Source: Odobenus rosmarus divergens (Eukaryota > Chordata > Mammalia > Carnivora > Odobenidae). From it: 64,000 bases of DNA. Position 1 is the stretch's first letter. Each line of letters starts with the position of its first letter. Below are positions 23,214 through 33,800 of the stretch, piece by piece. Location of the stretch: positions 683,910-747,909 of the forward strand of contig NW_004450662.1 of NCBI RefSeq assembly GCF_000321225.1, in the 5' to 3' direction. The position numbers and the translations under genes were made by a program. Under the pieces are notes generated by a model. That model searched no databases, was not told the DNA's origin, and saw only the letters and a program-made list of their open reading frames with translations.

Positions 23214-25515
23214 ATAGATGGGAGAGAGAGAGAGGATAGACACAAGGAACACAGGAAAAGTCAGGGACCATATTTATCAACCTAATAACAATTTTCTCTG
23301 ATAGTGTGATTAGAGAGACCGAGAAAGGAAAACATTCAGAAAAACAAACAAACAAAAAATAACCCAAACCAAGGGCTGTATGAAAACCCTCGAGACGAGT
23401 ATTCTGAGGCGTTAGGGGTTCAACACACGGATGAATATAACTAAAGGGGGGCTGTTGTCTGCTCCTGGCTGACAGCGCAGGGAGCTATTACAGAATGCCC
23501 TGGGTTTATTTGCATAGATGCAAGCCGGGTCGGGTTAAAATAAAATAGTATTATGAAATGTGGGAAACAGAATTCACCACCTGCCTCACCTGTGTCACCT
23601 GCCCCTCAGGAGGGTTTGATAATTTGGAAGAGCACAAGTTAATCCCCTCCTACTGACAGGCACGGGGCCCCAGGAGAGCAGCTGGGAGACTGTCTGCATA
23701 GCCCACAGCAGCCGCAATAGTCAGAATGTGCGAGAGTCCCGGAAAACACCTGTGTACAGAGCCAAGGAGCTAGTTAATCCTATCTGAGCACTGCAGAGGG
23801 TGGGGGAGAAGTCTGCCCCCTGAAAGCAGGTAGAAAAAGACCCATAACATGCCTGTACCACATGGGGTAGATTTAATGAGCTTAACACTTCAGTCGGTTG
23901 CCTCTGCCCCTAAAAGCAAAGAAAAAGCTTAGGGCCACCTGGTGAATGGTAATTGCTAGCTCTCCATCCAGGACCAGATCAGGCAGAGCAATAATAGATT
24001 TCTTTTTTCCTAGAAGAGGTAGAACTGGACAGCTAGCAATGTTCGGCCAATCCAAGCTCTGCTTAGTTAAGGGGCTCTGTGGCACCCAGGAGCCCAGAGT
24101 AGCACCGACTGCCCATGCACAGGGGCTTAGATGATCTCTGGCAATCAATGCACCCAAGGCATTGCATGGAGGGTTTGGAGGTGTACTCAGCCCCATATGG
24201 TAGCTCTCGACTGATGGCAAGTAAGGGCGGGGATTGATCCAGGGAGAGGGAAAGTGATGTGTATTAGGGCTTTGATGTCCCTTATTCCTACCCTTCACCT
24301 TGTTCCCTCTGGAGACCTGGAGACACACAGATCACCAGCAAACTGAGAACTGAATAGCCCCCTTATTGATCTGGGAAATAACCCCATAGCTCCCATGACG
24401 TAAGGCTTTGGGTTGTACAATACAGCTTTTTGCTTTTTTGTTGAGGTCGAAATGCAGCTTCCCACCCTATACCTTCCCCTTGTCCAGGTGTGCCTACCTT
24501 GAAAGGATAGGAAATGCAAGCACCCACCGGACTTAAGCCCAGAAGACCACTATCAGGAACAAGGATGCTGATGGACTGATTCCTACCTTCAAGGTACCGG
24601 CAAAGATGACCTGGTAGAACTCCAATACTAAACATTTGGCTTGGCTACTTCTCCCATGCAGGGGGAGGGAATGGACAGAGGGATTGGAAGTGACTTCTCC
24701 AACATTTCTCTGGTGTGGGGAAAGGCAGGAAATGGTCTCTGCTTTCTAGAAATGGAAGGCATGGCCAATGAGTCCCCCTTTTCAACACGGTTACCCCAAC
24801 AAGTGGGCAAAGAAGATGGGGGTTCACTAGGTCTGTCTTTCGTCTTAGGCCTCCCCAGGAAGAGGATGCCAAGGATGGCTTTGCTGCTCATCGAGCTATT
24901 TCAGGACTCAGTGCATTCTGACCTCCGCAAGCTTGAAACCCTCACCTCCTTCTGAAGTGCTTCCACTGTGCAGCCAAGAAAAGGTGAGTGCAGGGAGAGG
25001 AGTCTGCAACACATCCAGCGCTGAGAAGACTCAGAAATTTCAAAGGAGCTCTGGTTTGTTTGGGAACCAATTCAGAGGTTAATTTAGAGAGAGCCTCCTG
25101 GTAGGCACACCTGCTCACACACAAAGCCTACATCATCTTTTATTTTTTTAACTGAAATTGGGTGATAGGGCCACAGCCACATCTTAAAGATCTTCTGGTT
25201 CAATCCTCCTCCCTCATTTTATATATAAGAAAAATGAACGAATCCTCCAAGGTGCAGGCTTTCTAAACGCTGTGTTTTTCCTACTGCCTTGTCAATGAAT
25301 CAATCTCTGTACCTCTCGTTCTCTTTCATTCTTACCCTTTGGTCTGTAATTTCCCATTTTTGAGAGATTAAGTCTTGCTTATTCCACAAAGTTTCCCAAT
25401 CATTGGCCTTCAAGTTCCTGCCCCCTAATTGGCAGTAATCCTCTTCATTCAGGAAGGCGATAAGGGGTGTGGCTGGATTAATTTGGGATGGGGTTGTGGG
25501 GAGAGATTACTGTTG
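23210..25515. other. Unassigned non-coding sequence
   Basis: No gene or repeat family recognised. The open frame at 23882-24328 (- strand) has no motif and no start support. Confidence 0.3.
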
Positions 25516-25531
25516 TCACTCAGTCACATTT

Positions 25532-25680
25532 TTTTTAAAGATTTTATTTATTTACTTGACAGAGAGGAAAGAGAGAGAGCATAAGCAAGCGGAGTGGCAG
25601 GGAGCCCAATGAAATCAGGACCTGAGCCGAAACCAAGAATCAGACGCTTAACTGACTGAGCCACCCAAGCACCCCTATTT
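25532..25680 (-). mobile_element. SINEC, antisense, with internal deletion
   Basis: 'aaagattttatttatttact' and 'agccgaaaccaagaatcaga' and 'taactgactgagccacccaa' mark it. The middle is shorter than in the other copies. Flanks 'tcactcagtcacattt' (25516-25531) and 'tcactcaatcacattt' (25681-25696) differ at one base. Confidence 0.92.
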
Positions 25681-25696
25681 TCACTCAATCACATTT

Positions 25697-26479
25697 TAAA
25701 ATTGTAGCAGGGATGCGCTAGAAGGAGCCATGGACTGGATGATCTCCAGCCTGTTCTCCTGCCTCCAGTGCCCCCTCTCCATGCCCCAGGCAAATCTGAA
25801 CCTGTCGGTCTCCTGTTTATTGACCTTTCATGGCCCCCCTTTGATCCTGGGTACCTGACACCTGGGGGGTCTTCAGACATAAGTCAGCAATATTAGGGAT
25901 GTTTCTAACATATGTTTTCATTTCCGATAATATAAAAGTTAACAGACACATTTTCTGGGTCATCAGGATGCTCACCTTCTAACAGAATACTGCCACGCAA
26001 TTAAGTGTTTGTGTTTGTGTTTACGACAGCGGTGGTGACAAGCTGTACTTGTTTAATACTGAAAGCTAATGAGAAAAGAGCACAGGCCAACTAAATACAT
26101 ACATTATGCTTTCTTTCAAAGTGAAGGTCAAATGACCTCAATGTTCACCTTATGAATGAAGATTTCCCAGTAGCAGGCATGAAGGGTGTAGTGGAAGTCA
26201 TCACACGACACACGGTAACAGAAGTAGGACAAACACAAAAAAGCCTGCACTATGGTGCTCAGCACCACACAGACCCGCGATTTAGACAAACAACCTAGAG
26301 TACCACAACAAACTCTTTAAATTTTTATTTTATTGGCTTTTAGTTTCATGTGCATTTAGTTATACATTTCTTTTGATTTTTTCAGTTTTATTAGAGCTAC
26401 AAAGACTGCATTCCTTCATATGTGTGTACATATAAAGCTACGCTTTAATAAAAATATTTTAGTCAACAATTGAGGGTGG
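25697..26479. other. Unassigned non-coding sequence
   Basis: No gene or repeat family recognised. Confidence 0.3.
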
Positions 26480-26955
26480 ATGTGTGTATCAGTCATGGTC
26501 CCTACAGGAAAAAGACGGCACTTACCTGAAGAAGGATTTAACTGAAGAGAATTTCATGAAGGGGTGTGAGCGGGGTTAAGGGAAAGAATAAAGGTCAATA
26601 AGGAATCCGAGAATTGGCAACAGTGGGCTGAGGGGTGAAGACAGGTCTACTGGAATGTGGAAGGAGGCAGAACAGCTGGGAGAGGGGGTGCCGACAGGAG
26701 CTATAGCCTAGAGAAACTGAACTGCTTCCAGAACATGGCGCCGAAGCAGGAAAGGGAGAGGGGAGTAAGCACCTGTTCTCTCTTCCCACCACTCTCTGAT
26801 CACCCCAGTGCCTCCCCACTGTCCCAACCACCTAGAAGCAGAGGGCCAGGGAACCTGGATGGATTCCTCTATGGAATCCATAGAGGACAGCCTTCTGGGC
26901 CACAGAGCAAGGCAAAGAAGGGTAGAGATGGATGTGGGGGCGGTGGGGAATAACC
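26480..26955. mobile_element. Ancient interspersed repeat, family uncertain
   Basis: 'cagtcatggtccctacagga', then 'agaggacagccttctgggcc', then 'cacagagcaaggcaaagaag', then 'gggtagagatggatgtgggg' follow an order I know from a widespread old mammalian repeat, LTR-like or L1M-like. I cannot name it safely. Confidence 0.4.
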
Positions 26956-27104
26956 AGAATAATAGGGATTGTAATTTTTCCTTTTAGAAGTGGAACATAC
27001 ATTATTCAAGTTTGAGAAACACTGTCCTGAAAGCTGACATCCCCAATGTTGTCCCGAAGATGCTTCCTTGCCTGGACTTTGCCCACCTCCCCATCCTATT
27101 CCCT

Positions 27105-27480
27105 TAGCCATGGGAAATCAGCAATTTCAACCCATTTCAACCATGTTTTCAGCCTCTATCCTTTCTCTCACATTAAATTCCCTGCTAAATCTTAATCCCA
27201 CCTGCTTCTTTACCTTCAATCTGCAAACAGTAACTCAACTTGCAAGATTTAACACAAATGTCAATCTTTTTATAAAACCCTTCCTGACTCCCTTTAGCAC
27301 AGATGAAACAATTAACTACTCCTCCTCTGGACTCCTAGGACAATACCTGCATACTTGTACAGTAGCACTTAAAACAGTACAATCATGGTTCTCATTAGCA
27401 CTAGACTCCAATTTCCTAAGGGGCAAGGTACAGGTCTTATCTTGCACCAATTAAAAGAGTGTCATATAACAGAACTCAGT
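27105..27480 (+). mobile_element. L2 LINE fragment
   Basis: 'aaaacccttcctgactccct', then 'gactccaatttcctaagggg', then 'caaggtacaggtctt' are typical L2 3'-region text. An open frame within it is a by-product. Confidence 0.5.
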
Positions 27481-27488
27481 AACTACTA

Positions 27489-27560
27489 GGAAGGAAGGAA
27501 GGAAGGAAGGAAGGAAGGAAGGAAGGAAGGGAGGGAGGGAGGGAGGAAGGGAGGGAGGAA
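27489..27560 (+). repeat. (GGAA)n / (GGGA)n microsatellite
   Basis: About ten pure GGAA units followed by GGGA variants. Tandem GGAA is a binding platform for ETS-family factors in general knowledge. Activity here is not implied. Confidence 0.9.
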
Positions 27561-28357
27561 GTAGAAGGAAAGGAAACATTAAATAAGACCACATGAGCAT
27601 CTAAGTTTTGTCAGTATATGATCTTGGGCTTCTCTATTGGTCTCAACATTCTTATCAATAAAATGAAGAGAATAATATCAAGGTCCTCATGGATCTTGAG
27701 AATACTAAATGAGGAAAGACAAGCACAAGCTCCTAGAACAGTTGCTGACTTTCTAAAGAAAAGGAAGAATATTCATTCATCCACTGTGTCCATATATCCA
27801 CTGTCTTTCAGGAAATGAAAACTCTGGTCCAGCCAGTTTTCTAGGTCTACCCCTGAGCATAATAGAATAAGAATGTGCCCCAAGGATAGATCCATGGGTA
27901 TTGTATTTCCCTCTAGGCAGGAAAAATGCTGCTTGGCTGAGCAGGAAGGAAGAAAATAAACTGTTAAAGATACGGGGATGGAAACATGTGTTCTTCCTGC
28001 TGAAGAACAAAAAAAAAAGCAGATTATTTTTTTTTTCAGATGACTGAATGACTGACTAAATCAATAAATGGATGAATGAATTTTCTTCAGTAGGTGAATA
28101 TGCTACTTGCATGACTGGTGTCCCTGCTACCCAGCTAATTTTACTCCTGGAGAGAAATTTTAAACCAGTGCAGAACCCACAGGAACCCCCAACTATATGG
28201 GAAGGAGCAGAAAGATATCAACACCCACTGTCTAGAATCAACTCAAATCAACTCAGTCATGAAGTTCTTACTTATAAGGTCATTCACTGCCAGAAAATAG
28301 CATCCCAATGATAACCCAAAATCATACTAAAATAAACTGAAAAAAGAAGTATTATAA
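27561..28357. other. Unassigned non-coding sequence
   Basis: No recognised gene. An imperfect TGAATGAC/TGGATGAA run is at 28038-28080. Confidence 0.3.
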
Positions 28358-28815
28358 CCCACGATAGCCAAACTGTGGAAAGAGCTGAGATGCCCTTCAA
28401 CAGATGAATGGATAAAGAAGATATGGTCCATATATATGATGGACTATTACTCAGCCATCAGAAAGGATGAATACCCAACTTTTACATCAACATGTATGGG
28501 ACTGGAGGAGATTATGCTAAGTGAAATAAGTCAAGTAGAGAGAGTCAATTATCATATGGTTTCACTTATTTGTGGAACATAAGGAATAGCATGAAGGACA
28601 TTAGAAGGAAGGGAAAAATGAAGGGGGGGAAATTGGAGGGGGAGACGAAATATGAGAGACTATGGACTCTGAGAAACAAACTGAGGGTTCTAGAGGGGAG
28701 GGGGCTAGGGGGACAGGTTAGCCCGGTGATGAGTATTCAGGAGGGCACGTACCGCATGGAGCACTGGGTGTTATATGCAAACAATGAATTGTGGATCACT
28801 ACATCAAAAACTAAT
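28358..28815 (+). mobile_element. Young carnivore L1, left part (ORF2 end and 3' UTR)
   Basis: ORF2 end text 'atagccaaactgtggaaaga', then 'gatgaatggataaagaagat', followed by the same 3' UTR type as 13471-13773 ('gagggggagacgaaatatga', 'atggagcactgggtgttata', 'acatcaaaaacta'). The missing end of this UTR, 'ggtgaataacataacataat', reappears at 31533 onward. The intervening SLC35A4 sequence is therefore an insertion into this L1. The L1 is 5'-truncated. Confidence 0.93.
28685..28712 (+). other. Potential G-quadruplex in the L1 3' UTR
   Basis: G runs GGG, GGGG, GGGGG and GGGGG with loops of 7, 1 and 3 bases. This is homologous to the G-rich block at 13556-13588. Confidence 0.6.
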
Positions 28816-28836
28816 GGAACAAGTTCAGCGGGGAAG

Positions 28837-29133
28837 ATGGTGGATGACAAGGATTTTCTACCCAAGCTTAAGGACCTGGCATTTCTCAAGAACCAGCTGG
28901 AACACCTGCAGCAGCATGTAGAAGATGAAGTCAGCAGTGGTGTGAGCCAGGATGGCTTGCTCATGTCCTCCCCATTCCTCAAGGTCTTCTTAGCTGGCTA
29001 TGTGGTGACCAAACTGAGGGCATCAGCAGTATTGGGCTTTGCTGTGGGTACCTGCACTGGCATCTACGCAGCTCAGGCATATGCTGTGCGCAATGTGGAG
29101 AAGACATCGAGGGACTATCTTTGGTCATTGTGA
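28837..29133 (+). CDS. SLC35A4 upstream-ORF microprotein, truncated by 5 codons
   Basis: 98 codons starting 'MVDDKDFLPKLKDLAFLKNQ'. The parent microprotein is 103 residues, known to be translated from the uORF of SLC35A4 mRNA and reported at the mitochondrial inner membrane. An N-terminal coiled-coil-like half (about residues 10-32) is followed by one hydrophobic Ala/Gly-rich membrane segment (about 62-84, 'SAVLGFAVGTCTGIYAAQAY'). The stop TGA at codon 99 is best explained by a CpG transition of CGA (Arg); the next codons still read Lys-Gly-Pro-Asn-stop. Codon 2 is GTG where GCG is expected, another CpG transition. The frame is also open upstream into the L1 UTR, to an ATG at 28570. Expression is unknown. 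Confidence 0.75.
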   Translation: MVDDKDFLPKLKDLAFLKNQLEHLQQHVEDEVSSGVSQDGLLMSSPFLKVFLAGYVVTKLRASAVLGFAVGTCTGIYAAQAYAVRNVEKTSRDYLWSL

Positions 29134-29574
29134 AAGGGGCCTAACTAACTCTGGATCCCATGGGGGAGGAAGGATGAACACCTCAGGCCTGCAGGTAGAG
29201 GCCTTTCAACTGCAGACACCATATTTGGCTTCCCACCTATCACCCTTTTGCTATCTCCAACTTGCCCACAGCCTTCATCCTTGCTTTCCTTCCTGCAGAG
29301 GGTAAACAGTGGCTTATCAGCCAGCAGTTTGGACGCCCCTCCTTAATCCCATGGGACTGGCCCCAAGACTGTGGCTTCTAGGGCCACCAGCCCCTTCCTC
29401 TTCCAGGCCTGACTGTGGAGTTTGAAGCTGACTCTGATTCTCAGTATTCTCTCCAGCAATGTAACATGGCTCCTCCCTCCTGCGAGCTGCCTCCATGCTG
29501 ATTTTCCCCAAATTTCTTACAATTCCCGCTGCCCCCTTGCTAGCTACACAGGCCACCCAGGGGCTGGTTTAGGC
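29134..29574 (+). pseudogene. Inter-ORF leader of the SLC35A4 copy
   Basis: This is the mRNA leader between the uORF stop and the main start codon at 29575. It continues as one piece with no intron-like interruption, as in the spliced parent mRNA. Confidence 0.7.
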
Positions 29575-30527
29575 ATGAGTGTAGAGGACGGGGATACGCC
29601 GGGCCTGGGCCATCCCAGGCAGGCCTGCTGGACCCTGAGGCTACTCCTGTCCACTGCCATGTATGGTGCCCATGCCCCATTGCTGGCACTGTGCCTTGTG
29701 AATGGCAGCATGCCCTTCCGGCCCTCCTCAGCCGTGCTGCTGACTGAGCCGACCAAGCTACTGCTGTGTGCCTTCTCCCTCTTGGTGGGCTGGCAAGCAT
29801 GGCCCCAGGGGGCCCCATCATGGTGCCAGGCTGCCCCCTTTGCACTATCAGCCCTACTCTACGGAGCTAACAACAACCTGGTGATCTTCAGCGTTACACG
29901 GACCCAAGCACCTACCAGGTGCTGAGCAATCTCGAGATTGGAAGCACAGCTCTGTTCTACTGCTTCTGTCTCTGGCACCACCTCTCTGCACACCAGGGCT
30001 TAGCACTGTTGCTGCTGATGGCAGTTGGGGCCTGCTGTGCAGCTGGTGGCCTCCAAGACCCTGGGAACACCCTTCCTGGACCCCCTTCAGCAGCTGCTGC
30101 TGGCCCCATGCCCCTGCATATCCCGCTCCACTGGGACGGCTGCTTCTCATCTTGTACCGCCCCATCTCGGGCCTGTCGTCCTTGTACCCAGAACTGCTTA
30201 TGAAGCGACAGAGTTTACCCCTAGCACTTCAGAACCTCTTCCTCTACGCTTTTGGTGTGCTCCTGCATCTAGGTCTGCATGCAGGCAGTGGCCCTGGCCC
30301 TGGCCTCCTGGAGGGTTGTGGTGCTGAGCCAGGCACTGAATGGACTGCTCGTGTCAGCCATCATGAAGCGTGGCCACAGCATCACATGCCTGTTTGTTGT
30401 GTCCTGCTCACTGGTGGTCAATGCCCTGCTCTCGGCAGCCCTGCCATGGCTGCAGCTCATGGCGGCCTTCCTCCTGGCCGTGCCACTCATGGGTCTGGCT
30501 GTGCACCTGTATTATGGCAGCCGCTAG
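29575..30527 (+). pseudogene. SLC35A4: SLC35A4 main coding region with three frameshifts
   Basis: The start 'MSVEDGDTPGLGHPRQACWT' and the end 'LYYGSR' plus TAG match both ends of the 324-residue transporter. Three shifts break it. A deletion of about 4 nt lies near 29888 (after 'LLYGANNNLVI'). About +2 nt is present near 30120 (after 'PMPLHI'). A deletion of roughly 20-23 nt near 30315 removes the 'FSGWAAL' region. The frame segments are 29575-29887, about 29889-30119, about 30121-30315 and about 30316-30527. Most of the ten membrane segments are still readable in pieces. No full transporter can be made. Differences from the parent are inferred from remembered mammalian SLC35A4. Confidence 0.93.
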
Positions 30528-31487
30528 GCCCTGACCACCTCCACCCAGACTCCTGACCCTGTAGATTAGGTACCACCATCAGAGCCACCTCCCAGGCCTC
30601 CGGACCCTTCCTCAGCCGCCAGCCCTGTAACAAGTGCCTTGTGACAAAAGTTGGGGAGGTGAGAGCAGCCAGTTTAGTCTCTGGAGGTGGGTAAATGAAG
30701 GGTTACCCCAGGATACTTGAAGACTGGGTTTGATTAAAGAAACTTAACTTCTCAGAAGTTCATCCACACTAAGGAATTGGGGAAGCATCAGTACCTAGGC
30801 CTTAGAAATGACCCCACCCCCAATGAAGGAGGCTCCCTGCCTCATCCTATATGAATGCAGTTGTTTCAAGTGGGGTATGGCACCAGTTGGCTTTCCTTGC
30901 CCCCTGTGGTCACCCCAGCAGACCCATTGCCCCCAGGCCTGGTGCGGGCTACTCCAGCCCAGCTTTGGTACATGACTCCCCCATTAGAGACATTCACCCC
31001 TCACTGTAATGCAGAAAACCCCGATTGCCACAGCTTTTATAGCGATCACCCAGGCCACTCTTCCAATTCCCCCAGCTCCAGCAGCACCTGGAGACAATGC
31101 CCCAAGCTCCCTCCACAGTGCTGCTCTCCACACCCACCCAGCCTTTGTTCTGGAAACCCCAGAGAGGGCTGGAGCTCGACTCATCTCAGGGAATATTGCC
31201 CCTGGGCCCTGGCTTAAGGCTACGCTTCTGACCTCTCTGCTTACCCCAAAGGCCCTCTCCAAGCCCACTGCCCCCTCTACAGCTCCTAGGAGGTACCGTT
31301 CTTCCCACTCTGGGTCCTGCCCCTGCCTAGCAGTGTCCCAGCTCTCAACAGTTCAGGGAAGCTCTACACAGAGTGACCTGGAACCAGGCACAGGGAAATT
31401 TGGTGTAGTTCAATCAGTATCTCTAACTATGTCAGCAATAAAGTCTTAATAAAGTGTTCTGGGGTTCAGGCGGTTCCTGCAATTGGC
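30528..31487 (+). pseudogene. 3' UTR of the SLC35A4 copy
   Basis: GC-rich non-coding tail of the copied mRNA, ending at tandem AATAAA signals. Open frames here (such as 31009-31449) have no family match that I know. Confidence 0.7.
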
Positions 31488-31512
31488 AAAAAAAAACAAA
31501 AAACAAAAAAAC

Positions 31513-31567
31513 AAAACTAGTAATGTACTGCATGGTGAATAACATAACATAATAAAAATTAAAAAAA
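31513..31567 (+). mobile_element. Young carnivore L1, right part (end of 3' UTR and tail)
   Basis: 'gcatggtgaataacataaca' and 'taataaaaattaaaaaaa' correspond to the last bases of the L1 3' UTR seen complete at 13680-13740. This completes the element begun at 28358. A weak outer duplication may exist ('aaaaaagaagtattataac' before, 'aaaaaagaggctctaac' after), but it is imperfect. Confidence 0.88.
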
Positions 31568-32700
31568 GAGGCTCTAACATCTTTCATGAGTTTTGGTTTT
31601 CCACATAAATTCCCAGATGTCCAATGGACCTCTACTCACTCTTGAGTTTCTGCCTCCAAGTCCTAAATGAATGTCAAGTGTCTGTCACTTGTAGAAAGGG
31701 ATTTGCTCCCAGGCTTGTTCTGTTGGAGACATTGAGCCAATTCTGTGAGTCTCTGTTTAATGAGGCAATTCTACAAATGCCAATGTTATTTTTTGTAGAC
31801 TCAACATATTACAACTTTGCACTGTCACAGTAGAAAACTTACTCGATTATATAACTTGGGTTTCAGAGGTGTGTACTCTACAGGTGAGCCAACAAGTTCA
31901 ACAGTGGCTCCTGTTGAATCAGTATTCTTCTGCCACTCAGTTTTGCATGTACTCTTGCAAATGACAAGAGAAGGGGAATAAACCATTTGAGCAAAGAGGG
32001 TCGAGTTGAGGACTCTCCGGGTTGGAGGGTTCCAAAGGTTGCAACTTTTAAAATCTTCTCCAGTTTCTCTATATCTGCTTTAAAATGCAATATGTAAAAT
32101 CCTAATAACATAGGGCAAGCTCTTGTGAATAGATTGCTTTAAAATTTTACAATATCCTACTACTTTTATTTGCATTCCACTATAGTGTCTTCTGGCTGAT
32201 TCATCTGCAGCTTGTGACTCAGTATGTGCTTTAGATCTTTCCTTTGATACTTCCCTGTTTTACCACATCTTAGGTCTTTGAGTTTTCTGGCTTTAAGTGT
32301 ACTATTTTCTACCTCTTCATTTTGAGTTTTACACAGTTTGTCAAGGTCATGTGAATGATTTGTCTAGGTCATTTTGAATTTTCTTTTTCTTTGCCATATG
32401 GTAAACGTTAGGCTCATTTTTACAATTTCCTCATTCTGTACTTGGAACTTGCAATGGTTTGACTACCATCTAGGACCTCTCTCTGAAATGCCACTTGAAA
32501 TGTACCTCCGGTTTGCTTACAAACTGACAACTATCTGTTTGGCATGGTATTGGAAAGGATCATTCATCCAACTAACAAGATCATAATTTTTAAGCCTATA
32601 GTTGAAAGTATTATTTACACAATAAAAACATCCTTATTGAGATTAAGAAAGATCATTGTCATACTTCATCTGAGAATCAAAACAGGAAACCATATTGGTC
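31568..32700. other. Unassigned non-coding sequence
   Basis: AT-rich. No gene or repeat family recognised. Confidence 0.3.
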
Positions 32701-32875
32701 TAGAAGCCTCACCTGTCAAAGTGAGGTCCACGGACAAGCAGCTTCAGCAGCATCTGGTAGCTTCTTAGAAATGCAGAATTGCAAGCCCCACTTGAGACCT
32801 CCTGAATAAAAATCTGAATTTAACAAAACCTTGGTGATGCATATGCACATTCAAGTTTGAGAACCAGTGCTCCAG
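32701..32875. mobile_element. MER5A-type hAT-Charlie remnant
   Basis: 'aaagtgaggtccacggacaa', then 'gcatctggtagcttcttaga', then 'aatgcagaattgcaagcccc', then 'cacattcaagtttgagaacc' fits MER5A along nearly its whole length. Confidence 0.75.
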
Positions 32876-33435
32876 ATGATTTATTTTTTTGATAAAGTAT
32901 CCTATGTTTTCCTAGGTGATTGTAAATTGATAGGTTAATGATTTGCCTTATGATTGCCCAGATATGGATGGGGCTGTAATTTTCATGGTAATCATTTTTC
33001 AAGGATGGCACCACATGTGCCCTCTAGCAGTCCTCAAAGAATTTTCTACTCCTACATGATTACTCTGTAGAAATATTTAGAAATTGCATTACTACCTCAA
33101 TGTCTTTCATACTTTGCTCTTTCTCACTCCTCTCACACTCAAAGGAACACTTTTTTTTTTTTCCAAAGGGACACTGAATAGTTGAGCAGTTTATATAAAG
33201 AAAAACTAAGATTACTGACTTTCTTAGCATGGGTACCAAGTGCTACTTTCTTAACTGATTGAAAAACTCAATGTTTAAGGAAAATATAAGCATAAACGCA
33301 CATACTCACATTGACACAATAGTAATTTGATTCTGAAGACATTGGCTCTTCTAATAAGCTCTTCTATGATCTCACGGATTACTCCACTTCTCTGGACCAT
33401 CAGACTTCTCTGTGTAATGTAGGAAGTGTGGGCTT
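32876..33435. other. Unassigned non-coding sequence
   Basis: No recognised gene or repeat. Poly(T) at 33151-33162. Confidence 0.3.
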
Positions 33436-33439
33436 GTAC

Positions 33440-33620
33440 TGAGAATCGCGTTGCAATATTAACTCTATTACTAATTATGTGATCTTTGGCAGGTTGCTTA
33501 ATTTCCCTCAGTTTCAGATTTACCATTTGTAAAATAGGAATAATAATGGTACTTATCTCATATGTACTTATGAGAATCAAATAAAATAAGGCATGAAATA
33601 GCACCTTCTGGACCATATGG
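33440..33620. repeat. MIR-like ancient SINE
   Basis: 'tgtgatctttggcaggttgc', then 'ttaatttccctcagtttcag', then 'ttaccatttgtaaaatagga', then 'tatgagaatcaaataaaata'. Confidence 0.65.
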
Positions 33621-33689
33621 GTTTGTTGTCTTTATAATGATAATCAAATGTTATCAAGGTTTCCAAAGATTGAGACCCCCCCCCAAAAA

Positions 33690-33800
33690 AATTCATTCAA
33701 TATTTTATGTCCAGTGCCCACCATATAGCAGGGACTCATTAAATATGGGTTGAATTAATGATCAAATAAATGATAGATGGATGAATGGATAGATGGGTCT
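33690..33800. repeat. L2/MIR end plus short ATGGATAG-type repeat
   Basis: 'accatatagcagggactcat' resembles an L2/MIR terminus. It grades into 'gatagatggatgaatggata'. Confidence 0.45.

Larger units (their letters stand above)
28816..31512 (+). pseudogene. SLC35A4: SLC35A4 processed retrocopy (whole bicistronic mRNA)
   Basis: This is an intronless copy of SLC35A4 mRNA, about 2.7 kb. It begins just upstream of the upstream ORF and holds the uORF (28837-29133), the inter-ORF leader, the broken main coding region (29575-30527) and a long 3' UTR. Two AATAAA signals (31437-31442 and 31448-31453) and an A/C-rich tail (31488-31512) follow. Flanks 'aaaaacta' (28806-28813) and 'aaaacta' (31513-31519) fit a short target duplication inside the L1 host. 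Being GC-rich in AT-rich surroundings, it stands out in composition. The parent gene makes a SLC35A-family nucleotide-sugar transporter-like Golgi protein. This copy cannot make it. Confidence 0.95.

Noticed and set aside
26340..26460. Possible small RNA or Pol III gene in an AT-rich stretch
   Set aside because: No A/B boxes, no snRNA or tRNA fold recognised, and no defined terminator after it.
29422..30556. Several medium-length frames treated as separate genes
   Set aside because: They are pieces of one SLC35A4 coding region split by frameshifts, plus antisense shadows.
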